The position numbers were made by a program, and so were the translations under genes. From positions 1 through 40,108 of the forward strand of contig JACQUX010000025.1 in assembly GCA_016210045.1 (NCBI GenBank): a DNA stretch of 40,108 nucleotides, written 5' to 3'. The DNA comes from Deltaproteobacteria bacterium (GTDB lineage: Bacteria; UBA10199; GCA-002796325; JACPFF01). Shown piece by piece: positions 7,944-17,214 of the stretch. Position 1 is the stretch's first letter, and each line of letters begins with the position of its first letter. The notes beneath the pieces are model-generated. The model was not told the origin of the DNA. It did not search any database and was given only the letters and a program-made list of their open reading frames with translations.

Positions 7944-8645
7944 ATGGTTAGCGTGCATCGAAAAGGTCCTCACGGTCTTCCTGCGACGTCGTCCCGTGGC
8001 GTGGCGCAGGCGCCGCGAGTGGCCGTTTCGGGGAGGCACGCGGAGGTCGCGGCGCCGCTCGACGGCGGACAAGGCACAGCGGGAACGGTCCAGCGCGGCC
8101 TGTGGCGGCGCATGGGGGGATGGGTCGCGCATCTGTTCCGGGATCGGAGCGCCGGAATCGTTCCGTGGGTGTTCCGACCGGTCAATGGGACATATTACTA
8201 TCATGGGACGACGCTGTTCGATGTGGCCGTGATCGTCGCGAGTGGCGGTCTGATGACGCCGCAGGTCTCGCAATTTTCACTGCGCTGGAGAGATGCCGTC
8301 GGTTATGGGCGGACCCGGCAGCACACCCAGGCGGAAGCCGGATGTCGCACGCCGATGGTGCTGTTGCAGTTTCCGATTCCGAGTCTCGCCCCGTTGGTGG
8401 GCCACGACTATTTTCAACCGGCCGTGAGCGCGGCCTTGATGATGGATTTGCCGCCGATCCACGCGGCGTATGTCGCGGCGGAACGGCCGGTCCCATTGGC
8501 GCTGATGACGCTCGAATCGAAGCAAGGCGTTGTGGCGTATTTGGCTGCGCAAGCGGCGGAAGATGCGGCGTTGGCCGCGTTGCTGCCGCCGTTCGAGACT
8601 GTGCTGGGCGCATCCGCGCGGCCGGCGGATGTTCTGCCGTTCTAG
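7944..8645 (+). CDS. Possible ADP-ribosyltransferase/KptA-fold protein (YYHGT motif)
   Basis: 233 residues, cytoplasmic by appearance. The N-terminal 60 residues are basic and low in predicted structure, so the true start may be later. The core reads NGTYYYHGTTLFDVAVIVASGGLMTP. The pattern tyr-HGT, then helix, then G-L resembles the NAD-binding start of the ART superfamily (PARP, KptA, some toxins). No definite catalytic Glu could be assigned. A sigma-28-like motif lies directly upstream. The stop codon TAG (8643-8645) is shared with the left end of an inverted-repeat element, so the original C-terminus may have been changed by the insertion. ART fold is inference; otherwise hypothetical. Confidence 0.5.
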   Translation: MVSVHRKGPHGLPATSSRGVAQAPRVAVSGRHAEVAAPLDGGQGTAGTVQRGLWRRMGGWVAHLFRDRSAGIVPWVFRPVNGTYYYHGTTLFDVAVIVASGGLMTPQVSQFSLRWRDAVGYGRTRQHTQAEAGCRTPMVLLQFPIPSLAPLVGHDYFQPAVSAALMMDLPPIHAAYVAAERPVPLALMTLESKQGVVAYLAAQAAEDAALAALLPPFETVLGASARPADVLPF

Positions 8646-8723
8646 GGCGTGTTAGCAATATCGATACAGCAGTGCGGAAACTACGACGTATTCCACACGC
8701 AATGGCCCGTGCTCGTTCCGGGG

Positions 8724-8872
8724 GCCGGGCGGAGGGCCCAGGGGCCCCCAGGGTACGCTATCGCGGCGCCATCGAGGCGCCGCGCGCTCGCCCTCGCCGT
8801 TTTCGTCGTTACATTACGCAAGGAGAAAACGGCTCCGAGAGCCCCTGGGGGCCCCTGGGCCCTCCGCCCGGC
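8724..8872. repeat. Structured hairpin element, type 1 copy 1
   Basis: The 30-nt arms 8724-8753 and 8843-8872 are perfectly complementary. Between them are two further hairpins: 8762-8770 with 8776-8784 around the loop atcga (9 bp), and 8796-8804 with 8825-8833 (9 bp, gccgttttc). The whole would fold as a long stem capped by a three-way junction. A diverged copy at 28603-28751 keeps the same architecture. Confidence 0.8.
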
Positions 8873-8949
8873 GAGCGCATAGACAGTCCCGGCAGTCGGT
8901 CATCAGATTTGCAAACACGCTTGATCACACATCGGGAGTGGAACGCGGT

Positions 8950-9095
8950 CCCGGGAGGGGCGCGAGGGGGGCCGGCGGGCGAGTCTGAGCGAGGGAGCGC
9001 TATGGGGTTGAAGCCCGACCGAGCGAGGTCTCAGTGAGCCGAGCGCCGTAACGCGAGACGAACGGCCCGCAGGCCCCCCTTGCGTTCCTCCCGGG
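8950..9095. repeat. Structured hairpin element, type 2
   Basis: The 31-nt arms 8950-8980 and 9065-9095 pair at 27 positions by Watson-Crick rules, and three of the four remaining positions are G-T (G-U in RNA) on the plus strand. The 84-base interior holds further partial dyads (gagcgagg-like runs). The sequence differs from the type 1 element, but it shares the outer TIR and the long-stem design. Confidence 0.65.
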
Positions 9096-9160
9096 GAATT
9101 GGCACGACCATCGATTTTGCAAACAGGCCCTAATGCCCTGCCGGCATTTGTCTGTGGTGG

Positions 9161-9442
9161 TTATCGCGATGGCACGATGCCCAACAAGGCAGCGAAGGCG
9201 TGCGTGGCGTTGCTGAGAAACGGGACGAGATTGTGGCGCAACGCGTAGCCGAATTGGCCGGTCACAGTTGCATCTTTTGTAAAGCGGGTACACGTAAAGC
9301 CGTCCGGCCGCGTCCGTTCCGTTATTGTGTACGGGACTTGGTCTCGCTCTTCCATGGCGCTGCGAATGACGCTGGATGGTTGGCCGGTGCAGACCAGCCA
9401 GCCGACATAGTCGCGGTAGATGCAACCATCGAGACTTTGCAT
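9161..9442 (-). CDS. Small hypothetical protein downstream of ino1
   Basis: 93 residues, no signal peptide and no recognised domain. A Shine-Dalgarno run (ggagg, with cccggaggacgc before the ATG) and the 12-base distance from the inositol-3-phosphate synthase stop support it as a real second gene of that operon. The chain has four cysteines and a short aromatic-rich N-terminus (GCIYRDYVGWLVC). Its stop lies 30 bases from the right end of the palindromic composite element, so the element sits in the 3' flank. Function unknown; a role connected with inositol or phosphoinositol lipid metabolism is only positional inference. Confidence 0.6.
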   Translation of the reverse strand: MQSLDGCIYRDYVGWLVCTGQPSSVIRSAMEERDQVPYTITERTRPDGFTCTRFTKDATVTGQFGYALRHNLVPFLSNATHAFAALLGIVPSR

Positions 9443-9454
9443 GCGTCCTCCGGG

Positions 9455-10768
9455 TTACGAGTAGTATTCGATCCCTAAATGCGTGATTTGTTCTTCGCCC
9501 ATCAGGTAGCGGAGCGTGTTCTTCAGCTTCATGTCTTGGATGAAGAGGTTGTGTTCTGGATAGAGGCCGGCGCCGACCATTGGGGATTTGAAATAGAACG
9601 AGATCCATTCCTGGATCCCCTTCATGCCAGCGCGTTTGGCCAAGTCCATGAACAACGCGATGTCGAGGACTAACGGCGCGGCGAGGATGCTGTCGCGGCA
9701 GAGGAAGTCGATCTTGATCTGCATCGGATAGCCGAGCCATCCGCTGATATCGATGTTGTCCCAGCCCTCTTTGTTGTCGCCGCGCGGAGGATAATAGTTG
9801 ATCCGCACCTTGTGGTACAAGTTGGCGTAGAGTTCGGGGTGAAGTTCCGGTTGGAGGATCGTCTCCAATACGGAAAGCTTACTCTCTTCTTTAGTCTTGA
9901 ACGAATCCGGATCGTCGAGGACTTCGCCGTCGCGGTTACCTAAAATATTTGCGGAGAACCAGCCGTCGATTCCGAGCATGCGGGAGCGGAGTCCTGGAGC
10001 GACGATGGTTTTCATGAGCGTTTGGCCGGTCTTGAAATCTTTGCCGGCGATCGGGGCGCCGTGCTCGCGCGCCAGTTCTTGCATGGCCGGCGTATCGACG
10101 GTCAGATTGGGCGCGCCGTTGGCGAACGGGATGCCGCGCTTCAGCGCTGCGTAGGCATAGAGCATGCTGGGGGCAATCGTTTGATCGTCCGCGTCGAGCG
10201 CGGCTTCAAACGCCTTCAGCGAGGCGTGGGCCGGGCCCGGTTCGGTGAAGACTTCGGTGCTGGCACACCAGACCATGACGCAACGGCTGACGCCGCTCTG
10301 TTTGATGAATTGATCGATGTCGGCGCCGACTTGTTCGGCCATTTCGCGGCGCGTGCCTTTTTTACAATGGGTACCTTCCAGGCGGCGGACGTAGTTGCGG
10401 TCGAACGCGGCGGGGAAGGGACGCAAGTTCGTGAGTGTATCGCGCAGCGTATCGAGCAGCGGACGCTCCAACACGCCGGCCTTCACGGCGGCGTCGTACG
10501 CGTTGTCGGGGAAGCAGTCCCACGCGGCGAACGCGAGTTGATCGAGCCCGGCCAGTGGAACGAAGTCTTTAATGAAGGGGACGTTCTTTTCAGTGCGCTT
10601 ACCGAGCCGAATGCGGCCCATCTGCGTGAGCGAGCCGATCGGACGCCCTAGTTCGCGGCGGACCGCCTCGATGCCGGCGACGAAGGTCGTGCTGACGGCG
10701 CCGAGGCCGGGGAGGAGGATGCCAAGTTTCCCCGCTGCAGGGGCGATCGGTCGTGGTGTGGGTGCCAT
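9455..10768 (-). CDS. ino1: Inositol-3-phosphate synthase
   Basis: 437 residues. It converts D-glucose 6-phosphate to 1D-myo-inositol 3-phosphate using NAD as an internal redox cofactor, the first step to inositol lipids and other inositol compounds. Visible family features are the N-terminal LGILLPGLGAVSTTFVAGIEAV dinucleotide-binding start, VMVWCASTEVF, GAPIAGKDFKTGQT and LGNRDGEVL. The first of these is a degenerate G-x-G-x-x motif, usual for this family; the GKDFKTGQT region contributes active-site lysines. The ATG at 10768 is chosen over an upstream frame extension because the cofactor-binding strand begins about 15 residues later. Only a weak gaaag precedes it. The following small gene is likely co-transcribed. 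Confidence 0.92.
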   Translation of the reverse strand: MAPTPRPIAPAAGKLGILLPGLGAVSTTFVAGIEAVRRELGRPIGSLTQMGRIRLGKRTEKNVPFIKDFVPLAGLDQLAFAAWDCFPDNAYDAAVKAGVLERPLLDTLRDTLTNLRPFPAAFDRNYVRRLEGTHCKKGTRREMAEQVGADIDQFIKQSGVSRCVMVWCASTEVFTEPGPAHASLKAFEAALDADDQTIAPSMLYAYAALKRGIPFANGAPNLTVDTPAMQELAREHGAPIAGKDFKTGQTLMKTIVAPGLRSRMLGIDGWFSANILGNRDGEVLDDPDSFKTKEESKLSVLETILQPELHPELYANLYHKVRINYYPPRGDNKEGWDNIDISGWLGYPMQIKIDFLCRDSILAAPLVLDIALFMDLAKRAGMKGIQEWISFYFKSPMVGAGLYPEHNLFIQDMKLKNTLRYLMGEEQITHLGIEYYS

Positions 10769-10836
10769 AGGTGTGGTATCTTTCGTTAGGTTGAACCGTT
10801 GATGCGCGCGTCGGCTAACACGCGTGCATTTTTTAC

Positions 10837-10864
10837 GCAACTTTTTTGTCGCACTTGCCGATAT
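10837..10864 (+). promoter_or_regulatory. Sigma-28-like promoter motif, copy B
   Basis: GCAAC (10837-10841), six T residues, then TGCCGATAT with GCCGATAT at 10857-10864. The AACTTTT-like box and GCCGATAT are about 11 bases apart, the spacing of FliA promoters. The next ATG is at 10883, leaving room for a short leader with gatgagag as ribosome binding site. This is the best-placed of the three copies. Confidence 0.5.
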
Positions 10865-10882
10865 TGGGGATGAGAGTCAATT

Positions 10883-11221
10883 ATGCTGATTCAATGGTTG
10901 CAGAAAGTTTTTTCCGGCCCGACCGTAACGGCGGCAAATGCCGATAAACAGGCCACTTCCCGGCGCAGTGGGGAGGCGCGCGTGATCGATGTGGTGCGGA
11001 CGGCATTGCGGGACGAGGCGACGGAACTGAAACATTTGGTCTCGATCGGGTTGCCGCGCACGCGGCGGCGGCGGGCCAAGGCGAAGGTCCGCGCCACGGT
11101 GGCCCGTACGATCGACCCGCTGTTCGACGATCCGGCGCTGATCGACGAGGTCACGGAACGGATTGTTACCGCGGCCGAAGTAGACCCCACCTATCGGGCG
11201 TTGTTTGTCGATAAGGAATAA
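10883..11221 (+). CDS. Small basic hypothetical protein
   Basis: 112 residues, no export signal. The middle is very basic (GLPRTRRRRAKAKVRATVART) and is flanked by helices with acidic C-terminal character (DDPALIDEVTERIVTAAEVD). Such a charge pattern would suit nucleic-acid or membrane-surface binding, but no domain was recognised. The start has gatgagag upstream and a sigma-28-like motif before that. It lies between ino1 (divergent) and rpsB (same strand, 156 bases later), and probably forms its own transcription unit. Confidence 0.55.
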   Translation: MLIQWLQKVFSGPTVTAANADKQATSRRSGEARVIDVVRTALRDEATELKHLVSIGLPRTRRRRAKAKVRATVARTIDPLFDDPALIDEVTERIVTAAEVDPTYRALFVDKE

Positions 11222-11377
11222 CCCCCTTCTCCTTGACCCTGGTCCCTGCTCCATGCTAGGCGGAGCGCACTTCGCACACCCGCGGTCCTTTTGGTCCGGT
11301 GCAGCGTTTCATACACTGGTGTACGACGGGCGATAGTCGCTTGTCTCGCGGGTGGAGGCTAACCGAAAGGGGTTTGT

Positions 11378-12238
11378 ATGGAAACGGTCAGTATCAAGGC
11401 CTTGCTCGAGGCCGGAGTGCACTTCGGGCACCAGTGTTCACGGTGGGATCCGCGAATGAAGCCGTATCTCTTCACGGCGCGGAACGGCATCCACATCATC
11501 GACCTCGACAAGACGGTCAATCTCCTGATGAAGGCCTCGCACTTCGTGCTGGAGCAAGTGGCGCGTGGCGGGTCGGTGTTGTTCGTCGGGACGAAGCCGC
11601 AGGCGCAAGACGTCGTCGAAAAAGAGGCGACGCGGGCCGGGATGTTCCATGTCTGTCAACGGTGGTTGGGCGGCATGTTGACCAACTTCCGCACCATCAA
11701 GCAGAGCATCGATCGGTTGAAGGACTATTACACGCGCGTGGAAAACGGCGAGATGGCCAAGCTGCCGAAGAAGGAACAAATCCTGTTGGCGCGCGAAGCG
11801 GCCAAAATGCAGAAATCGCTCGGCGGGATCCGCGAGATGGATCATTTGCCGGCGGTGGTCGTGTTAGTCGATCCAAAACGCGAACAAACGGCGAAGCTGG
11901 AGGCCAATCGACTGCGGATTCCAGTAGTGGCGGTGGCCGATTCCAACTGTAATCCGAACGGGATCGATTTCATCATTCCCGGCAACGACGATGCGATTCG
12001 TTCCATTCAGTTGATCATCACCCAATTGGCGGATGCGTGTTTGGCCGGGACCGAAAAACGGCAGGCCGTAATTCGCAAGGAAGTCGAAGCGAAGGGGTCC
12101 GACGATAAAGCGGGGCCCGGTGGGGATGAGCGCAAGGTCGGCGGTCGTGGACGGGCCTATACCGGTCGGGAACGGGGCCGTTCCGGCGAAGAGGCCGCGC
12201 CGGCGCGCAAACCTGATGTCGTCGTCGTGCATTCGTAA
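11378..12238 (+). CDS. rpsB: 30S ribosomal protein S2
   Basis: 286 residues. S2 binds the small subunit near the head-platform junction and is needed for S1 recruitment. Signatures seen are LLEAGVHFGHQCSRWDPRMKPYLFTARNGIHIIDLDKT and the RWLGGMLTNFRTI region, with VVLVDPKREQTAKLEANRLRIPVVAVADSNCNP further on. The core matches the usual length of about 240. An extra 45 or so residues at the C-terminus are Gly/Arg/Lys-rich and low-complexity. The ribosome binding site is aaagggg. It begins the rpsB-tsf-pyrH-frr-uppS-cdsA-dxr-rseP series, with 75 bases before tsf. An imperfect dyad at about 12267-12292 in that spacer might act as an attenuator. Confidence 0.97.
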   Translation: METVSIKALLEAGVHFGHQCSRWDPRMKPYLFTARNGIHIIDLDKTVNLLMKASHFVLEQVARGGSVLFVGTKPQAQDVVEKEATRAGMFHVCQRWLGGMLTNFRTIKQSIDRLKDYYTRVENGEMAKLPKKEQILLAREAAKMQKSLGGIREMDHLPAVVVLVDPKREQTAKLEANRLRIPVVAVADSNCNPNGIDFIIPGNDDAIRSIQLIITQLADACLAGTEKRQAVIRKEVEAKGSDDKAGPGGDERKVGGRGRAYTGRERGRSGEEAAPARKPDVVVVHS

Positions 12239-12313
12239 ATCACACGGGCATGTCGTGACTTTCCTGGGCCGCCGTGCGTATGGCGGTGGCCCAACAACGT
12301 AGTGGAGATAATG

Positions 12314-13177
12314 ATGGCAACGATCAGTGCAGAGACAGTCAAGACCCTCCGAGAGCGGACGGGTGCCGGGATGATGGATTGCAAGCGCGCGCTGGAAGCG
12401 GCGTCGGGCGATTTGACCACGGCGGCGGATTGGTTGCGCAAACAAGGGATCGCGAAGGCCGCCAAGAAAGCGGGACGCTCGGCGAGCGAAGGGATGATCG
12501 CCGAATGCGTCTCTGCAGACGGGACCACCGTTGTCTTCGTGGAAGTGAATTGCGAGACGGACTTCGTCGCGAAGAACGACGAATTTCGCGCGTTCGCGGC
12601 CGGCGTAGCGCAGCTTGCATTGGATCAGAATCCACCCACGGTCGAGGCGTTGCGCGATTTGGCGATGAATGGGATGTCGGTGTCGCAGCGGCAGACCGAA
12701 TTGACGGCGAAGATCGGCGAGAACATTGTGGTAGAGCGGATGGTGCGGCGCGCAGCGAGCGCGCAGCAGAAGAACGGTCGCTATATTCACGCCGGGGAAA
12801 AAATCGGCGTGTTGGTGATCTTCGACGACGCGAACGGCAAGCTGACGGCCGAGGCGGCGAAAGACGTTGCAATGCACGTCGCTGCAATGGACCCGCCGTA
12901 TCTGCGACGCGACACCGTGCCGGCGAATACCGTGGAGCGGGAGCGGGACATTATTCGCGCTCAGCTCGCGGACGAAAAGAAGCCGGCGGAGATCTTGGAA
13001 AAGATCGTGGCCGGACGGATCAATAAATTTTATGCGGAACAGTGTCTGGAAGAGCAGGTCTTTGTGAAGGACCCGCAAGGGAAGCAGACCGTGGCGCAGG
13101 CGTTGAAGGCGTTGGACGGTCAGATTCGCATTGCGGAGATGGTCCGCTTCCAAGTGGGCGATCGTGAGGGCGCGTAA
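12314..13177 (+). CDS. tsf: Elongation factor Ts
   Basis: 287 residues, the standard length. EF-Ts is the nucleotide exchange factor for EF-Tu. The N-terminal UBA-like domain (MATISAETVKTLRERTGAGMMDCKRAL) and the core motif VNCETDFVAKN, which contacts EF-Tu, are clear. I chose the second ATG (12314) because ggag at 12304-12307 is 6 bases upstream; 12311 would be too close, and an upstream GTG would lie within the ribosome binding site. The stop directly abuts the pyrH ATG, so translation is probably coupled. Confidence 0.97.
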   Translation: MATISAETVKTLRERTGAGMMDCKRALEAASGDLTTAADWLRKQGIAKAAKKAGRSASEGMIAECVSADGTTVVFVEVNCETDFVAKNDEFRAFAAGVAQLALDQNPPTVEALRDLAMNGMSVSQRQTELTAKIGENIVVERMVRRAASAQQKNGRYIHAGEKIGVLVIFDDANGKLTAEAAKDVAMHVAAMDPPYLRRDTVPANTVERERDIIRAQLADEKKPAEILEKIVAGRINKFYAEQCLEEQVFVKDPQGKQTVAQALKALDGQIRIAEMVRFQVGDREGA

Positions 13178-14450
<1,273 letters not shown>

Positions 14451-14451
<1 letters not shown>

Positions 14452-15140
14452 TGAATCCGCTACCGACACATGTGGCCATTATCCCGGATGGGAACGGGCG
14501 TTGGGCACAGCAGCGCGGACTTTCGCGCGTGGAGGGGCACCGTCGTGGTGTGGAAGTGGTGGATGACATCGTCACTGCGGCGCGCGAGTTGGGCGTGCGT
14601 TATCTCACCATCTATTCATTTTCCGATGAAAATTGGGCGCGACCGGCGGAAGAAGTCGAGGCCCTGATGGTGCTGCTCGACGCCTACTTGCGTTCCAAAC
14701 GCGAAAAAATGTGCGCGCAACGGGTGCGACTGCGGACGATCGGCGATACGTCGCGTCTCCCGGCCGTGGTGCAGGCGGGGTTACGCGAGACGATGGCCGC
14801 CACGGCGGGGGGCGATGCGCTGACGCTGGTCTTGGCGCTCAGTTACGGCGCGCGGGCCGAAATCTGTCGCGCCTTTGCGCGGGCCGTCGCGGCGGGCGTC
14901 TCGACCGTGACGCCGGAGCAACTCGGGGCCTACCTCGATACCGCCGAATTCCCTGAGCCGGAGCTCCTGATTCGCACGAGCGGCGAATGGCGGATCAGTA
15001 ATTTTCTGCTGTGGCAACTGGCCTACACGGAACTGAATATTGTCCCGCAACTGTGGCCCGACTTTACCGCAGAGGACTTTCGGGCGGCGGTAGCGGCGTA
15101 TCAACAACGGGAACGGCGTTTCGGCCGTGTAACCAGCTAA
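14451..15140 (+). CDS. uppS: Isoprenyl (undecaprenyl) diphosphate synthase
   Basis: 229 residues. A cis-prenyltransferase that builds undecaprenyl diphosphate, the lipid carrier for peptidoglycan. The signature HVAIIPDGNGRWAQQRG contains the catalytic Asp; the usual HVAIIMDGNGRWA has Met where Pro occurs here. The C-terminal LLIRTSGEWRISNFLLWQLAYTEL is the substrate-binding RTSGE-SNF motif. The gene overlaps frr by one base (TGATG) and is followed by cdsA after four bases. Confidence 0.95.
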
Positions 15141-15144
15141 ACCG

Positions 15145-15942
15145 ATGCTGCTGACGCGCATTTTCACCGCTCTGTTATTGATCGCCGTGATCGCCACGAC
15201 GTTAGTGGTCGGCTCGGCGGCGCTCTTTCGGGGCCTCGTGTTGTTGGCGGTCCTCTTTGCGCTCGCGGAATTTTATCGCCTGACGCTGGGCGCGTCGCGG
15301 GTCTATCGCTTGACGGCGACACTGCTTGGTCTCGGATTGGCGGCCTGTCAAAGTTGGCATTTGCCGTGGGAGCGTTGGTTGTGGGCGATGGCGTTGGTGC
15401 TGGCCGTGGTGCTGCTGTGGCGGGCGACCACGTTGGAGCGCTTCGCCGCGCGCTGGGGCGTCGCGCTGTTAGGCTCGATCTATATCGGGAGCACGTTGCC
15501 GTATCTGAGCTGGCTCCGCGCGCTCGACCACGGCCGCGCATTGGTTGCGATGACGCTCGCGATGGTCGCGCTCTCCGACTCCGCCGCGTTTGCGGTCGGG
15601 CGGACGCTCGGGCGACGCAAACTGGCTCCGCTGACCAGTCCAAATAAAACGCTGGAAGGATTCATTGCCGGATTTGCGGGTTCTATCGTTGGCATGCTCG
15701 GATGTCGTGCGCTATGGTGGCCGGAATTTCCGTTATTGGCCGCCGTCCAGCTCGGATTGGTGATCGGACTGGTCGCGCCGATCGGCGATCTGATCGAATC
15801 GGCGGTGAAGCGCGGCGCCCATGTGAAGGATTCCGGTCAAATGCTCCCCGGGCATGGCGGGATGCTCGACCGCTGCGACGCCTATTTGTTCAGCGCGCCG
15901 ATCGTCTACTATTTTGTGACGTGGTTGGGGATCAGCCATTAA
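15145..15942 (+). CDS. cdsA: Phosphatidate cytidylyltransferase
   Basis: 265 residues and highly hydrophobic, with about eight membrane segments. It makes CDP-diacylglycerol from phosphatidic acid and CTP in the inner membrane. The C-terminal signature is clear: SPNKTLEGFIAG, then GDLIESAVKRGAHVKDSGQMLPGHGG and LDRCDAYLFSAP. The position between uppS and dxr is the canonical one. A 21-bp-arm REP-like hairpin follows in the spacer to dxr. Confidence 0.95.
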   Translation: MLLTRIFTALLLIAVIATTLVVGSAALFRGLVLLAVLFALAEFYRLTLGASRVYRLTATLLGLGLAACQSWHLPWERWLWAMALVLAVVLLWRATTLERFAARWGVALLGSIYIGSTLPYLSWLRALDHGRALVAMTLAMVALSDSAAFAVGRTLGRRKLAPLTSPNKTLEGFIAGFAGSIVGMLGCRALWWPEFPLLAAVQLGLVIGLVAPIGDLIESAVKRGAHVKDSGQMLPGHGGMLDRCDAYLFSAPIVYYFVTWLGISH

Positions 15943-15959
15943 CCATGAAATCATCTGAA

Positions 15960-16016
15960 TGGGGACAGGTACCTTCAAATCGGCCATTTTCGTGCATTTG
16001 AAGGTACCTGTCCCCA
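15960..16016. repeat. REP-like inverted repeat between cdsA and dxr
   Basis: The arms 15960-15980 and 15996-16016 are perfectly complementary over 21 bases around a 15-base loop. The sequence begins tggggacaggtacc, the kind of end seen in REP-type palindromes associated with Y1/IS200-like (RAYT) transposases. No such transposase is in the window. It would also work as a hairpin that lowers read-through or stabilises the upstream mRNA. Confidence 0.75.
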
Positions 16017-16050
16017 CGCAAATGAAGTTAGATGTGGGATGAGGAAAGCG

Positions 16051-17214
16051 ATGCCGCAACGTTTAGCCATCTTAGGTGCCACCGGGTCGATCGGGACGTC
16101 GACGCTCGATGTCGTGGCCCAGCATCCGGAGCGCTTTGAAGTCACCGCGCTGGCGGCGGGGCGGAATGTTGCACAGTTGGCGCCGCTCGTGGCGCGGTGG
16201 CGACCGCGATATGTCGCGGTCGCGGATCACGCGGCGGCTGCCGACTTGCAAGCGTTGGGGCTGCCGCCAGGCGTCGAGCTCGGGGTCGGCGATGCCGCCG
16301 TCGTCGCGTTGGCCGAATTGGCGGATGTCGATACGGTCGTGGCCGCGATTGTCGGGGCGGCCGGCGTGCGCTCCACCTATGCCGCCGTGCGTGCCGGAAA
16401 ACGCGTCGCGTTGGCGAATAAGGAATCGTTGGTCGTGGCCGGCGCGCTCCTGATGCAAGCGGCGCGCGCACAGGGCGCCACGATCCTGCCGGTCGACAGC
16501 GAACATAGCGCAGTGTTTCAATCGCTGCACGGACATCGTCCCGCCGATGTGCGGCGGATCATCTTGACAGCGAGTGGCGGCCCGTTTCGCGACTGGCCGG
16601 CGGAGGCCATGGCCAACGTCACGGTCGAGCAGGCACTGCGACATCCGAACTGGTCGATGGGCGCGAAGATCACAATCGATTCCGCCACGATGATGAACAA
16701 AGGTCTGGAATTGATTGAAGCCCGGTGGTTGTTTGATTGCGAGCCGGATCGACTCGACGTCGTGATCCATCGCGAAAGCATTATCCACGCATTAGTCGAG
16801 TACTGCGACGGCGCGGTCGTGGCCCAATTGGCGATGCCCGATATGCGCGCCCCGATCGCCTACGCGCTCGCGTATCCGGAGCGGATCAGCAGCGGGATTG
16901 CGCCGTTGGATTTAGTGCAATGCAAGACGCTCAGCTTCACCGCTCCCGACGAAAAGCAGTTTCCGTGTCTGGCGGTGGCGAAAGCGGCGAATCGGCGCGG
17001 CGGCGCGGCGGCCGCGGTCTTGAATGCGGCGAATGAAGTGGCTGTGAGCGCCTTCCTAGCGAAACGGATTCCGTTCTCCGCGATTGCCGACGTGGTCGAT
17101 GCCACGTGTACACGGTACACAGATCCGCGCGGCGAGACGATCGACGCGGCGTTGGCCACCGACACCGAGGCGCGGCGCGTGGCCACGGCAATCCTGAGGG
17201 AGAGACATTCATGA
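16051..17214 (+). CDS. dxr: 1-deoxy-D-xylulose 5-phosphate reductoisomerase
   Basis: 387 residues. It catalyses the NADPH-dependent step of the MEP isoprenoid pathway, giving 2-C-methyl-D-erythritol 4-phosphate. Motifs are LGATGSIGTSTLDVV (NADPH), LANKESLVVAG, PVDSEHSAVFQ (metal and substrate) and TIDSATMMNKGLE. The ATG at 16051 is preferred over 16039 because gaggaaag lies 6-8 bases upstream. The stop overlaps the rseP start by four bases (ATGA). Unlike the genes before it, it is separated from cdsA by a 108-base spacer that carries a REP-like palindrome. Confidence 0.96.
   Translation: MPQRLAILGATGSIGTSTLDVVAQHPERFEVTALAAGRNVAQLAPLVARWRPRYVAVADHAAAADLQALGLPPGVELGVGDAAVVALAELADVDTVVAAIVGAAGVRSTYAAVRAGKRVALANKESLVVAGALLMQAARAQGATILPVDSEHSAVFQSLHGHRPADVRRIILTASGGPFRDWPAEAMANVTVEQALRHPNWSMGAKITIDSATMMNKGLELIEARWLFDCEPDRLDVVIHRESIIHALVEYCDGAVVAQLAMPDMRAPIAYALAYPERISSGIAPLDLVQCKTLSFTAPDEKQFPCLAVAKAANRRGGAAAAVLNAANEVAVSAFLAKRIPFSAIADVVDATCTRYTDPRGETIDAALATDTEARRVATAILRERHS

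Larger units (their letters stand above)
8645..9130. mobile_element. Composite of two palindromic TIR-bounded elements
   Basis: The ends 8645-8665 and 9110-9130 are inverted repeats matching at 18 of 21 positions (core gtttgcaaaatcgat), each flanked outside by TA, as expected for a TA target duplication. A third, internal end at 8902-8920 is inverted relative to the left end (15 of 19). This suggests two elements side by side: about 8645-8920 and 8921-9130. Each holds one long hairpin (8724-8872 and 8950-9095). No transposase or credible gene lies inside; the GC-rich open frames crossing it have no coding features. A relative of the first unit is at 28531-28760. Confidence 0.65.

Noticed and set aside
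8102-9037. 311-codon plus-strand frame across the end of the ART-like gene and the repeat element
   Set aside because: It runs through the palindromic element, has Arg/Gly/Ala-rich chance composition and no ribosome binding site, and conflicts with the better-supported frame at 7944.
9000-9740. 246-codon minus-strand frame over the ino1 end and small gene
   Set aside because: It is in a different frame to two credible genes, one of them inositol-3-phosphate synthase, and has His/Arg/Pro-rich composition.
11222-11377. Ribosomal-protein leader structure before rpsB
   Set aside because: I looked for a hairpin autoregulatory site, but the ggtcc runs are direct, not inverted, and no convincing fold or motif emerged by eye.
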